Part shown: piece after piece, positions 45,982 through 57,491 of the stretch
Layout of the letters: each line of letters begins with the position of its first letter
Position numbering within the stretch: position 1 is the first letter of the stretch
DNA from: Plotosus lineatus
Taxonomy: Eukaryota > Chordata > Actinopteri > Siluriformes > Plotosidae
Direction of reading: 5' to 3'
Length of the DNA: 64,000 nt
Assembly (NCBI GenBank): GCA_024760905.1
Contig: CM045733.1
Coordinates: 39,182,501 to 39,246,500, forward strand
Translations under genes and position numbers: made by a program
The notes under the pieces: generated by a model
Databases searched by the model: none
Seen by the model: only the letters and a program-made list of their open reading frames with translations
What the model was told of the DNA's origin: nothing

Positions 45982-46272
45982 AATTTTGGTCATTATACAC
46001 CCACTTTAAATTGTTCATCATTTCTGGTCTCTTTTTTGCTCCTGCTGCACACATTTCTCGACTCCTTTTATGTTGCTTTTCTGCCCTGTTATACACTACT
46101 TAACATTAAGTCCACCTTTCCAGATAGTGCAGTTTGTATTAAGGACAAACACTTCTCCTATTTTGTCCACTTCAATCCTCTTGACACAACTCCCTTTAAA
46201 CCCAACACAACCCTGGGAAAATTACACCAGGTGAAAAAAATTAAATCTGGGACTGAAATGTAAACAGAAGAG
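44839..46272 (-). other. 3' flank/UTR of the C11orf24-like gene; no other gene
   Basis: The region immediately below the stop codon at 46273 may be 3' UTR. Minus-strand AATAAA signals occur at about 45798-45803 and 45613-45618. A CT/CA microsatellite lies at 45942-45980. The rest is AT-rich with no recognised feature. Confidence 0.4.
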
Positions 46273-47273
46273 TCAGAGCCCTGAATCAGAGTACATGCCA
46301 TTAATGAGATAGTCCATCTGGGTGTAGCCCCTTCTCTTGTAACTCTCGTAGGCATGTCTGAGGAAGAGGATGATGGTAACGAGGAAGAACAGTAGTCCAA
46401 AAATCAGCACAGCGATTAAGGAGCTGGAGCTGAACACATGGAGCTCTCCTTTAGCTGTTTTCATTATGGCTCTGTGCTGATTGGACGTAACATCTGGGAT
46501 TGTGGGGGTTGTTGTGGAATGATTTTGCAACGATGGAGAGGTGGAGGAAGTTACAGAAGGAAAAAAAGTTGGAGCTGTTGGTGATGGTGTAGTCTTTGAT
46601 GGTATTTGGGAGGTAGAAGGTGGTGAGGTAACTTTATTGGTGATGGAAGTGATGGTCGCTCCAGTGGTTGTCACGGTAACTGTTGTCATATTGATGCTGG
46701 CAGCTGTTAAGCGCGCAAGAAGTGTAGGCTTGACAAAGGTGGTTGCGTTGGTGTTGTTTGGTTCATGGCTACTGCCGGTCACTTGAGCTACATTTTGGCT
46801 ATTGAAGATGTTGCTCCCTGAAGAAATGTTTTCTGGCTCCTCAGGTGATACAAGAACTGATGGAGAGTTTGGTGCAGACATAGAAGGTTTGAATGAGGGC
46901 TGTACATGGTGATTGTGGTAGGAATCATTTTGGAATTGCCCATAATCTCCATCTGTCAAGGAACTATTTGTGATTGGCATCTGGACTGCATCCGCTAAAG
47001 AACTGTTTACCTCTTTCCCCAGGTTTTGGACCTGACCCTGGCCTCCACCTTGAGAAGGCCTGATATCAGTGTTAGTAAAACCAGAATCTGAAAAGATACC
47101 CGTAGCTGAATGGTGTCTTGTCTCAGAATCAGGAAGTGATACGGAGTGAGACAAGGGGGCAGTAGGAGTAGCAGGGACAGTTACTGATGGAGAAACAGGG
47201 TCTTCTGCAGAAAGCGGAGGGGAATTAATTGCTTTTTGATATTTTCCCACAAGTTTTCGTTCATCTCTCCGTC
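46273..47273 (-). CDS. C11orf24: C11orf24 homologue exon 3 (ectodomain, TM, tail)
   Basis: Acceptor TTTGTGTTCTTAG at 47274-47275, then GRRDERKLVGKYQK, the S/T/P-rich ectodomain, TM helix and cytoplasmic tail, with TGA at 46273-46275. No internal stops over 333 codons, unlike every transposon frame nearby. Confidence 0.85.
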
Positions 47274-48274
47274 CTAAGAACACAAATCAGATATGAATGA
47301 TACAACCAAGGGTAATAAAATTAAAAACTACAAATTAAGACAGATCTTTCTTCTTCTTTCCCTTTCGGCATTTCCCTTCAGGGGTCGCCACAGCGAATCA
47401 TCTGCCTCCATCTCACCCTGTCTTCTGCATCTTCTACTCTTACTCCAACTACCTTCATGTCCTCCTTCACCACGTCCATAAATCTCCTCTTTGGTCTTCC
47501 TCTAGGCCTTCTGCCTGGTAGTTCCAACCTCAGTATCCTACTACCAATATACTCACTATCCCTTCTCTGTACATGTCCAAACCATATCAGTCGAGCCTCT
47601 CTGACTTTGTCTCCAAAACCTCTTATATGTGCTGACCCTCTGAAGTACTTATTAGTGATCCTCTCCATCCTCATTACTCCCAAAGAAAACCTCAACATTT
47701 TCATCTCTGCTACCTCCAGCTCTGCCTCCTGTCTTTTCCTCAGTGCCACTGTTTCTAAACCATACAACATCGTTGGCTTCAACACCATCTTGTACACTTT
47801 TCCTTTCAATCTTGCCGATACCTTCCTATCACACCGGACACTTTTCTCCAACCATTCCAACCTGCTTGCACATGCTTCTTCACCTCTCTTCCACACTCTC
47901 CATTGCTCTGAACTATTTAGCCTAAGTACTTAAAATCCTCCACCTTCGTTATCTCTGCTCCCTGTAACCTCACTGTTCCTCTTGGGTCCTTGTCGTTCAC
48001 ACACATGTATTCTGTTTTACTGCGGCTAACCTTCATTCCTCTCCTTTCCACGGCATACCTCCACCTCTCTAGATTTTCCTGCACTTGTTCTTTGCTCACT
48101 ACAGCTCACAATGTCATCTGCAAACATCTTAGTCCATGGAGATTCTTGTCCAACCTCATCTGTAAGCCTGTACATCACCTGAGCAAACAAGAAGGGGCTC
48201 AGAGCTGACCCTTGATGCAGTCCCACCTCCACCTTGAACTTTTCTGTCACACCGACAGCACACATCACCACCGT

Positions 48275-48318
<44 letters not shown>

Positions 48319-51300
48319 CATCTCTCATACATGTCCTGCACCACTCTAACATACTTCTCTGCCACTCCAGACTTCCTCATGCAATACCACAGTTTCTCTC
48401 TCAGCCCCCGTTCATATGCTTTGTCCAGATCCACAAAGGCACAATGCAGTTCCCTCTGGCCTTCTCTGTACTTCTCTATTAATATCCTCAAAGCAAACAC
48501 TGCATCTGTGGTGCTCTTTCTTGGCATGAAACCAAACTGTTGTTCACAAATGCTGACCTCTGCCCTTAGTCTAGCATCCACTATTCTTTCTCATGACTTG
48601 ATCGTATTGCTCATCAACTTTATCCCGCTGTAGTTGCCACAACTCTGCATGTCTCCCTTGTTCTTAAAAATGGGCACAAGCACACTTCTCCTCCATTCCT
48701 CCGGCATCTGCTCACTCTCTAAGACCTTGTTGAATGTTCTTGTCAGAAAATTTACTGCTACCTCTCCTAAACACTTCCATACCTCCACAGGTATATCATC
48801 AGGACCAACTGCCTTTCCACTCTTCTTATAGTACTTCACACATATAGTAAAACAGCTCTTTGGCGTCCTGGATTCTGATTGGTCAGATATTGAAACTTTT
48901 CCTTTAACAGCATGCCCAGAAGTATTTTACTTATATGTTGTTGGATGGTATGATGATTGACAGCTTTGTTTTGATAACATCACGTACCCAATTCTACTAC
49001 AAACTGATCACACGGTAAGGTGTCATTAACACAGTTGTTGAAAATACAGCTGGAATTTTCCGCTGAGAAGTAAACACTTGTACACTGTTTCTGAGGACCT
49101 GCAAGAGAAAAATAAGTATAATTTAATAAATGATACCACTGACAATTCTCTAAAGGTGATCACAATTTGGCTTTAAAACAGTAAGGGTCACCCATAGGAG
49201 TACAGATATTCTAACAAATACTTCAGTTTGGGCTACCAAGTGGCATATTGACAAGTGCGTGACTATTAAACCAGAGATTGCAAGTTCGAATATGGTTTAA
49301 TGCCACAGCCATCCGTGACCTGGTATCCATGTGATCTAACTGGCGGGATGCAATATATTTACTTCCCTGTCACTCACTGTGATTGCCAGCCAATCAGGAG
49401 TGTCTGTGAACTCATTCGTATGAGAGGGCGGATAGCGCGTTCCCTCAGTGTGTTTGACCGCAACCAAATATGCACACAGTTTGAAAAGAGGAGGCTGGAT
49501 AGCAATGCATGCCACGGAGGGGTCGTGTGCATGTTTCAGATTTCCTGGCTGGTAGTGGTTGTGTGATGGGGAAGGTAATACTTGAGTGGGAATTGGATAC
49601 GACTAAAAGCGGTAGAAAATGGGGGGGAGAGGGGATGTCAACAACCCCGCCAAAATACTTCAGTTTTTCTAACAATACATATGCAAACAGGACCTCACCA
49701 AATTAATAGTGTATATCTGCATATTGCATAAACCCAAACTCTACTCTTTCAATATGAATGGGGTTCCTTTGAGGGACAATCAAAAACACGTGGGGGCTAT
49801 AACTGTAACCTAAAATTTGACAATCTGATCCATTACATATTCAAACTCTTCTTTTCCTTTTGGCTTTTTCCCTTTCTTAGAGGTCGCCACAGCGAATCAT
49901 CTGATTCGCATGTTTGATTTGGCTTAAGTTTTTACATCAGACGCCCTTCCTAACACAACCGTTTAGCAAAGGACAGAAACAAGCTGACGGCTATGCAGCT
50001 ACTCTTGTCGAAAGTCAGCAATGGCTCTTTTACATGCCTCTCACCATAGACAGTGAGAGACATGGCCGGCCTTTGATAACCCAGTTAGCTGCACTGGGGG
50101 GACAGTGACAACCTTGTGGAGAGTGGAACTCCAAACCACAAACCTTAGGATCAGCGATCCAGCGCCCTTTACCATGAGGCCACTACTGACACCCATTACA
50201 TATTCAAGCATCTGCATAAATTTACCTACACAAACATACAATTCTTTAAAAAAATGCAAATTTTTATCCTGCCAAACTTTCTCTTCCCAACACACACACA
50301 CACACACACACACCTGTTTCTCTCCCCAACACCCTTCAGGCCTCTCTTTCTCTCCATCTCCCCGCAACACACCTCACATGCCTTTCTACCTCCAACACAC
50401 TTGTCTCTCTCCAAAACACATCATCACACTTGTCCTTCTCCCCTGACACACTTCTCTCGTTCTCCCCAACACACCCTCTCTCTCCCTCAACACACCTCAC
50501 ATCCCTCTCTCTCCCCCTCAACACACCTCACAGGTGTCTATTTATAGCTCAATGTATATCTATTTGAATCTCAAGTTCCAAACATTTCAGATTTACAGAT
50601 GGACTATGTTCAATGTGCGTGTATGAGAGCGAGCGAGCGAGAAAGAGAGAGAGAGCACTTTTCCTTTCCCTACATCCCTGTGGTTTTATAAAGGTCAAGT
50701 GTACTGCTTATGCATACACACGTGTGCGTGCACGCACATGCACACACACAGCCATGACAATGTGTGTGGCCACAATTATATAAAATAAACAAATACATAC
50801 TGCTGTTAATGTTAATTCGAAAAAGAGCTTCTCCTAACAGAGCCGAACAGCAGCTGACACTCTCTCACTCACACGCTCAGAGCCCTTTCATCTTAAATCC
50901 AAACCACATGTCCACTAGCAAAGCTTAAAAAAAAAAACAAAGTTGTGTCTTTACTGGAGTTTTGGATTTTTTTCTGAACATCTGATATTTCACAGACACG
51001 TTTAATTGCACATACACAGATTTACTGCATATCTAGGTAGATAATTTAACGGAGTAAAGTTATCTTGATGACAAAACGCTGCACCTATTCTGAAGCTGTA
51101 AAGTGAAAAATGAAAAGTAAACCAGCACTGTTTGAAGATGTCAAATGGATTTAGAAAAGATCATGTAAAATACAGAATTGTCAAACAGCTGTGATAATTA
51201 ATATAAAGAAAGTAGAAATGCTTCTCAGTTATGACAAAACACGTCAGCTCTTATATCAGCTATAAAATTGGTGAAGAAGTACCCTGAGTGATGTGTATTA

Positions 51301-51324
51301 GATGTGTTAGCTTGTGCTGTGGTT

Positions 51325-51415
<91 letters not shown>

Positions 51416-51553
51416 CTCACAGTTTAACAGATTGCAGTCTTCATGGTTTGTTGTCTGATTGGATCCAATGGTCAAGGTGCTGCTGATGCCAAACAGATAC
51501 ATCCACATACAGCACAGGAGCATCTGGCCAACATGTTGGGTTTTCATGATCAT
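46273..51553 (-). CDS. C11orf24: C11orf24 homologue, single-pass mucin-like membrane protein (3 exons)
   Basis: Join of 51553-51421, 49098-48988 and 47273-46273; 414 codons, both introns phase 1, all splice sites GT/AG. Exon 1 gives a signal peptide (core MLLCCMWMYLFGISS) and a Cys-rich start. Exon 2 adds four more Cys (six within about 40 residues). Exon 3 encodes a long Ser/Thr/Pro-rich ectodomain with several N-x-S/T sites, a transmembrane helix (LIAVLIFGLLFFLVTIILFL) and a short tail HAYESYKRRGYTQMDYLING with MYSDSGL. That tail is the signature shared with C11orf24; MANSC1 has a related tail, and the Cys-rich N-terminus could be a reduced MANSC-like module. C11orf24 is a poorly understood secretory-pathway protein. 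The alternative start at 51547 gives 412 residues. Confidence 0.82.
47347..48836 (-). mobile_element. RTE family A, copy A5 (5'-truncated, in intron 2)
   Basis: Begins in the RT at SGKAVGPDDIPVEVW (48836) and ends with the family 3' terminus and a CTT-rich tail (47347-47400). Frames: 48839-48591, 48581-48276, 48352-48026 and 47896-47378 (LPGRRPRGRPKRRFMDVVKE, RWRQMIRCGDP). A TA tract (48278-48312) has grown inside the RT sequence where other copies read TTACATC. Same orientation as the host gene. Confidence 0.85.
48988..49098 (-). CDS. C11orf24: C11orf24 homologue exon 2
   Basis: Acceptor TTTCTCTTGCAG, 111 bp in phase, donor G|GTACGT. Translates CPQKQCTSVYFSAENSSC and IFNNCVNDTLPCDQF. Too short and Cys-rich to stand out as an open frame; it is supported by phase agreement with both neighbours. 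Confidence 0.75.
49845..50192 (-). mobile_element. S1 SINE in intron 1, 15-bp target duplication
   Basis: A complete S1 SINE, inverted: tail (GGCTTTTTCCC, GTCGCCACAGCGAATCATCT) at low coordinates, then the leader-like block ACGCCCTTCCTAACACAACC, body, and tRNA-like head ending at about 50192. Flanked by a perfect duplication CCATTACATATTCAA (49830-49844 and 50193-50207). Confidence 0.9.
50285..50535. repeat. (CA)n plus CT/CA-rich degenerate minisatellite
   Basis: (CA)n at 50288-50312, then irregular tandem units of roughly 30-45 bp built from CCCAACACACCT and CTCTCTCC, ending CCTCAACACACCTCACAG at about 50534. In intron 1. Confidence 0.7.
51323..51410. repeat. (CA)n(TA)n microsatellite beside the exon 1 donor
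   Basis: CA units (51326-51342) then about 34 TA units to 51410. On the minus strand it starts 9-10 bp downstream of the exon 1/intron 1 junction. Confidence 0.95.
51421..51553 (-). CDS. C11orf24: C11orf24 homologue exon 1
   Basis: ATG at 51553 (or 51547), signal peptide, then SNQTTNHEDCNLLN. The donor AACT|GTGAGT is strong, but a compound TA/CA microsatellite begins about 9 bp into the intron. Confidence 0.78.
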
Positions 51554-52554
51554 AATTATTATGACTCAGTCAGTCAGAGGAAGTTACCATTACACGTCCT
51601 GTAACCTGCGGGAAGGACACAGACACATATACAATTTCATTCCATTTCTGCATCAAGAAAAGCATCACATCGTGCCATATATAGTTATTGCTCTAAGCGA
51701 CACCACCACCAAGTGGCAGATAATGTACAAAACAACCAGTTTAAATATGCCACTGACTTCCCAACCACAAAGACAACTTTAGATGTGTTCCAAATCCATT
51801 TTTTCCCTCGCCGATATTTGACCCTTCAGTACCTGCCAGCACCTGGCAGCCACTCCACCGAAAATAGGTTCTTGGGTCCAAAAATGAAAAATGAACTTTT
51901 TACAGTCAGATAGACGAGGCCCAAAGCTGCAAAATGCAGCAAAAAGTTTGTCAATACCTTGAAAACTGACCGAGCTATGCCATTTCTTGTGTAAGCATTC
52001 AACTAAAAATTTCAAAAGACGTTTTAGAGAAAAATGTGCACAAAGATTACCCTTCTTCCAAGATCATTAGTCCTTAGCAACCAAACATTTTTATGCACAT
52101 CAGCCATATAAACTTTTAGAAAACATGTCTAGGAAGAGTTTTAGGAAGAGTTTTAGGAAGAGATGATAAGAGAAATCATCCTCATTTTAATCTGACAGGT
52201 CCTTTTTGAACCCATCAGTCACCGTGGTAACTGCCCAAAATTTAACAAAAAAAAAAAGACTATTTTTTTTTCATTTCTGTTTATTCCAATAAGATCAGTA
52301 TGTATCTTTTTGACCATTACATAAAGGTTTAAATGTCTTCAAATGATACTGATTGAAAATGAAAAAAAAACACTGTCAAAGGTTCAAACAATCACACTGA
52401 AATTAAGAAAACTATATACAAGATAACCATATAACAAAATTCTCTAATCTTTTAATTAGGGGTGTCATTGAAAATCTATCATTAGTATCGGTAAAAAAAA
52501 ATTTCCGATGTATCGATACATTAGAATATTGCTGTACTGTTCCATAAATGCATT
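51554..52554. other. Upstream of the C11orf24-like gene; nothing firm
   Basis: The first part is presumably 5' UTR/promoter of the minus-strand gene, but it is not CpG-rich and shows no clear TATA context. 52440-52520 (GGGGTGTCATTGAAAATC, CGATGTATCGATACAT) resembles a hAT-type MITE end. No coding features. Confidence 0.35.
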
Positions 52555-52559
52555 AAATA

Positions 52560-53551
52560 CAAGGGCGTAGACTGGTCTGACCGTGGGGGGTGCATAACTT
52601 GGTTGACCGGAGCCTAAGCCTTAAAGGGGAAATGAAACGCCGACTAAATAAGTTGGCGGTAGCTTAAGTATAGTTCATTGACGCGATTGTGGCTTAAATT
52701 TTATATCATAGATAAACCATTGCACACACAGTGGTTTTGTTTTATGTGCTTGTCGTATAAGTTATTGACCCGAACGCCACCATTGCGAAGTGCCCGCCTA
52801 CACAAAGTTACCGTGACGTCACCGAGTTGATACGAAGTACTGTACCACATAAAATATAGTGCATGCATGTCACAGCATATGATATAAACAACATGGAATC
52901 TCAAGCCAACAACAATCACAGTTTTTCAGCAGAAGACGATTCATCTATTACTCTCAGAAGATGACTCAAATATTATAGTTCAACCAAAAACATTCTCAAA
53001 TATATTTCAAACTACATCTACAAGTACATGTGTTAAATACATTTACAAATTGAGCTAAAGTTATTTATCTATTCCAAGGCACAAACAAATATTAACATTT
53101 ACAGCACAAAAACATACTATTAATTTTATGAAAGTACTGACAATTAGGCTGCAGATACAGGCTGGATGGCTTATGATTATTTTAGCCATTCATTCTCTGT
53201 GCGTCATTGTGTTCTGACACGTGCAGGAGCCGGGGGCGGTACTAAGAAACTATGCTTTATTCTCACACTTCACTTTGTTTGATTGACAGTGTTCAGCTAT
53301 TATTGCTTACTGTTTGTTGATTGGTCAGGTCGGGCTTGCACATGCACAGTGCCCGTTACACGTTAACTTCCCGTTTACTTCCTGACTCTAGTCGTGCGGA
53401 ACTTATCTCCGACTTTGTCTTCAATAACAGTCATTAAGTTTATTTATAAGATTGTGAATACACATAATTTCTTGTCCAGGGGAACTCAACTCCTGCTGTG
53501 TGTGTGGGGGGTGCACATGCACCCTGTGCAACCCCCCAGCCTACACCCTTG
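52560..53551. mobile_element. Non-autonomous DNA transposon with 14-bp TIRs
   Basis: Left end CAAGGGCGTAGACT and right end read inward CAAGGGTGTAGGCT (two differences). AAATA flanks both sides (52555-52559, 53552-53556), a probable 5-bp target duplication. About 990 bp with no transposase. The superfamily is not assigned. Confidence 0.6.
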
Positions 53552-53556
53552 AAATA

Positions 53557-54516
53557 GAACAGACTAAGATATATTACAGTAGTTTATTATAAAATATTCA
53601 ATGCCTTATACAAAGTGACCAATTACTAAAGGCAAATCTGAAATAAAAGGCAGGAAACAGTTTTTCTTTTTGCCGTATTAGGATAAAAAGTAATTCTACA
53701 TCCACTACAGCAGGTGGCAGTGGCTTCTTCATTGTTAGAGTGCCCAGAGATAAAATAACAAGTGAACTTAATAAACCCACCATGGAAATTTTTAACAAAG
53801 ACGAAATGAGAGGCGAAGAGAGACGGAGATAGTGAGAGAAACGAAAGTCTCCTGGAAGCTAAGTTGAGGAGGTATGATGAAGGGGATGTAGCACTGGGCT
53901 GAACTGTGCTGCGGTGAGAAACGAGGAAAGACTGCTGTGTTTACTGTCTGAAAAGATTGGCAGCAGACAGTATGAACCCAAATAAATTCAACATCCCGCT
54001 CCGCTGGCCTCCCATTGGCTAGGAGGGATGGCGCAGCTGAACCTGACGCAAACTTCCTGTTTGTCACACATGTGAAGGAGTGTTGACTGTTGGCTTGTTT
54101 TGAGATTGATCATGCAGTGTTATACAGTATTTCGTTATTGTCAAAACCCCTCTAAAATCAGGACAATATTGAACCAGAAGGAGACCTTAAAGCAGAAATA
54201 TAGTGAAGACCTTTGATATTTCATACGATGCGTGACTTGCTCGCCAATTGGCTGTCTCTCAACATCCCGACAGAAGGAGGCTTAACTCTTTAGTTTTTTA
54301 AGTTGTTTAATTCAGTAAATGTTTAATAAATGTGGCGCATTTTAGCTCATCTGGAATTCTGATCCCTCAATGAATCAAGTTAAAGTTGAGTTTGGACCTC
54401 CGATCTGTCAAGCAGGGAATGAACTTTGAATTCCATGTCTTGTGGGTGTGGCCCGCAGCGCAACAAAAACATTTAATCTGTATACAAAACACATTTAATG
54501 CGTACTGCACTGTGTG
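53557..54516. other. No gene recognised
   Basis: Unique sequence of mixed composition. Open frames on the minus strand (54067-53792, 53798-53598) have no recognisable domain or convincing splice pattern. Confidence 0.4.
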
Positions 54517-54518
54517 TC

Positions 54519-54577
<59 letters not shown>

Positions 54578-54579
54578 CA
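54517..54579. repeat. (GT)n(GA)n microsatellite
   Basis: GT units (54522-54552) followed by GA units. Confidence 0.95.
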
Positions 54580-54595
54580 GGTGTGTGTTCAGAAA

Positions 54596-54874
54596 AATTG
54601 TTTAATAATGGTTTAATTAATAAATATGTTAATAAAATGGTTTAAATAGTTAATAAAATGTTTAAATTGTTTAATAAATAATTTTCTTTTACTTTTAACA
54701 CATATTTCATACAAAATTGGTGTACTTAAATCATTTTTAAAGGGTGTTTGGAGTAGTCTTGGAACGAATCAAGCGTTTAACATGTAAAATGCGACCCCCA
54801 ACTGTCGAAACTCCATTGTTACGAAAAAGGTACTGGAACGGATTAATTTAATTTCGTAAGTAGGGGGCCAACTG
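54596..54874 (-). mobile_element. Tigger-like MITE end, inverted member of a pair
   Basis: The terminal repeat read inward from 54874 is CAGTTGGCCCCCTACTTACG, then AAATTAATCCGTTCCAG and CATTTTACATGT. TA follows at 54875. It is the reverse complement of the element at 55170, with words matching over about 270 bp. Confidence 0.6.
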
Positions 54875-55169
54875 TATTTATATTGGGGGCGCAAAATGTT
54901 TTCCGCTTTCTTGGGGGGGGGGATGGGGGGGCACGACAGAAAATAATTGAGGAGCACTGCTATAAACATAAACCTTACGCTCACTTCAGTTGAAGTGCGC
55001 TGCTTCAGTGCTTCCCCTTTGAATAATAAATTAACTCTGCCATCTCACACTGCCTCAGAAATGCGCCTCATAAATAGTAATGCAATATATCCCTCTAGTG
55101 GGCATTTTTGAAAACTACAGTGCTGGATGTTTCAAGAAAACGACATTTAAAGGTGTTCTTTTAGATATA

Positions 55170-55440
55170 CAGTTGGCCATCGACTTACGAAATTAATCTG
55201 TTCCAGAGCCTTTTTCGTAGCCTGGAGTTGTTGTAACTAGAGGTGCATTTTACATGTAAAACACGTAATTCGTTCCAAGGCTCCCAAGACTACCTGATAA
55301 ACCCTTTAAAAATTATAACAGTACACCAATTTTGGATGAAATATGTATTAAAAGGAAAAGAAAGCTATTTATGAACCCATTTAAACATTTTATTAACATA
55401 TTAAACACTTTTATTGACATATTTATTAATTAAATCATTA
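55170..55440 (+). mobile_element. Tigger-like MITE end, direct member of a pair
   Basis: After TA, CAGTTGGCCATCGACTTACG, then AAATTAATCTGTTCCAGAGC, GCATTTTACATGTAAAACAC and CCTTTAAAAATTATAACAGT. The far end is lost before copy A6. Confidence 0.6.
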
Positions 55441-55470
55441 TTAATCATTTTTATTAACGCATGTAAACAC

Positions 55471-57491
55471 AAATGCATCCGTGAGGGAGGGGCACAAGCC
55501 AGTGTCTCGACCTCACACCGATCCCAAGCCCGGATAAGTGCAGAGGGTTGTGTCAGGAAGGGCATCCGGCGTAAAACAAAAACAAATGCCAAATAAAATA
55601 TGCGAGTCAAGACAAAAAGTTTCATAGCAGATCGGTCGAGGCCCGGGTTAACAACGACCGTCATCAGTGCTGTTAACCAGCAGGGTGCTGGTGGAAATTG
55701 GACTACTGTTGGTCGAAGAAGGAGAGGCGGGAGGTGTGTCCGTAAGCAGAGAGAGAAGAAGAAAGGCATTAGTCTAGGACTGAGAGTAGGGACTTTGAAT
55801 GTTGGAACTATGACAGAAAAAGGTAGAGAGCTGGCTGACATGATGCAGAGGAGGATGGTGGACATACTGTGTGTTCAGGAGACCAGGTGGAAAGATAGCA
55901 AGGCGAGAAGCTTAAGAGCAAAGTTTAAGCTGTTTTTTCATGGTGTGGATGGGAAGAAAAATGGAGTAGGAGTCATCTTGAAGGAGGGGTTTGTCAGGAA
56001 TGTTCTAGAAGTGAAAAGAGTGTCAGGCAGAGTGATGAGTCTCAAGTTAGGAATTGAAGGTGTGATGTTCAATGTTGTTAGTGCTTATGCCCCACAGGGA
56101 GGATGTGAGCTAGAAGAGAAGGAGAGATTCTGGAGTGAGTTACATGAAGTTATGCAGAATACCCCCAGAGGAGAAAGAGTGGTCATTGGGGCAGACTTCA
56201 ATGGACATGTTGGTGCAGGAAACAGAGGGGACGAGGAAGTGATGGGCAGGTTTGGTATCCAGGACAGGAACGCAGAAGGACAGATGTTGGTAGATTTTGC
56301 AAAAAAGATGGAAATGGCTGTGGTAAATACTTTCTTTCAGAACAGACAGGAGCATAGGGTGACTTATAAAAGCGGCGGTAGGAGCACACAAGTAGACATC
56401 ATCTTGTGTAGGCGATGTAATTGGAAAAAAGTCAGTGACTGCAAAGTAGTAGCGGGTGAGAGTGTTGCCAAACAGCATAGGATGGTGGTATGGAGGAGAA
56501 GTGTGCCGGTGCCCATTTTTAAGAACAAGGGAGACGTGCAGAGTTGTGGCAACTACAGAGGGATAAAGTTGATGAGCCATACGATGAAGTTATGGGAAAG
56601 AATAGTGGAAGCTAGACTAAGGGCAGAGGTCAGCATTTGTGAACAACAGTTTGGTTTCATGCCAAGAAAGAGCACCACAGATGCAGTGTTTGCCTTGAGG
56701 ATGTTAATGGAGAAGTACAGAGAAGGTCAGAGGGAGCTGCATTGTGCCTTTGTGGATCTGGACAAAGCATATGACAGGGTGCCGAGAGAAGAACTTTGGT
56801 ATTGCATGAGGAAGTCTGGAGTGGCAGAGAAGTATGTTAGAGTGGTGCAGGACATGTATGAGAGATGTAAGACAGTGGTGAGGTGTGCTGTCGGTGTGAC
56901 ACAAGAGTTCAAGGTGGAGGTGGGACTGCATCAAGGGTCAACTCTCAGCCCCTTCTTGTTTGCTATGGTGATGGACAGGCTGACAGACGAGGTTAGACAA
57001 GATTCCCCATGGACTATGATGTTTGCAGATGACATTGTGATCTGTAGTGAGAGCAGAGAACAAGTGCAGGAAAATCTAGAGAGGTGGAGGTATGCCCTGG
57101 AAAGGAGGGGAATGAAGATTATCCTCAGTAAGACAGAACATACGTGTGTGAATGACAAGGACCAAAAAGAAACGGTGAGGTTACAGGGGGCAGAGATAAA
57201 GGTGGAGGATTTTAAGTACTTGGGCTCAACAGTCCAGAGCAATGGAGAGTGTGGAAAAGAGGTGAAGAAGCGTGGACAGGCAGGTTGGAATAGTTGGAGA
57301 AAAGTGTCCGGTGTGATGTGTGATAGGAAGGTATCGGCAAGAAAGAAAGGAAAAGTGGACAAGACGGTGTTGAGGCCAGCAATGTTGTATGGTTTAGAAA
57401 CAGTGGCCCTGGGGAAAAGACAGGAGGCAGAGCTGGACATAGCAGAGATGAACATCCTCGTTACTCCCAGAGAGAACCTCAACATTTTCAT
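55471..57491 (+). mobile_element. RTE family A, copy A6 (large internal deletion)
   Basis: Leader from 55471, then the endonuclease, then a direct in-frame join to the RT at about 56490. This removes the linker and the first RT part (roughly 0.8-0.9 kb in other copies). The RT continues to SGVMCDRKVSA and LYGLETVALGKRQ. At about 57450 the sequence inverts for about 40 bp (the reverse complement of the AAAATGTTGAGGTTCTC segment), then passes into an inverted S1 SINE. No normal 3' end. Confidence 0.85.
55600..57489 (+). CDS. Family A endonuclease-RT fusion ORF (longest open frame)
   Basis: An uninterrupted frame from 55600 that stays open to 57702 through the SINE junction (700 codons). LINE-derived part: leader translation (RSRPGLTTTVISAVNQQGAG); AP endonuclease VGTLNVGTM, VDILCVQETRWKD, VVSAYAPQGG, VVIGADFNGHVGAGNRGDEE, GRSTQVDIILCRRC; deletion junction MVVWRRSVPVPIFKNKGD; RT with FGFMPRKSTTDAVF, FVDLDKAYDRVP, VGLHQGSTLSP, MMFADDIVICSE; then EDFKYLGSTVQSNG. 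The catalytic FADD is intact, but the deletion removes RT sequence around SGKAVGPDDIPVEVW, so activity is unlikely. The last roughly 70 codons are inverted LINE plus antisense SINE. Confidence 0.75.
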
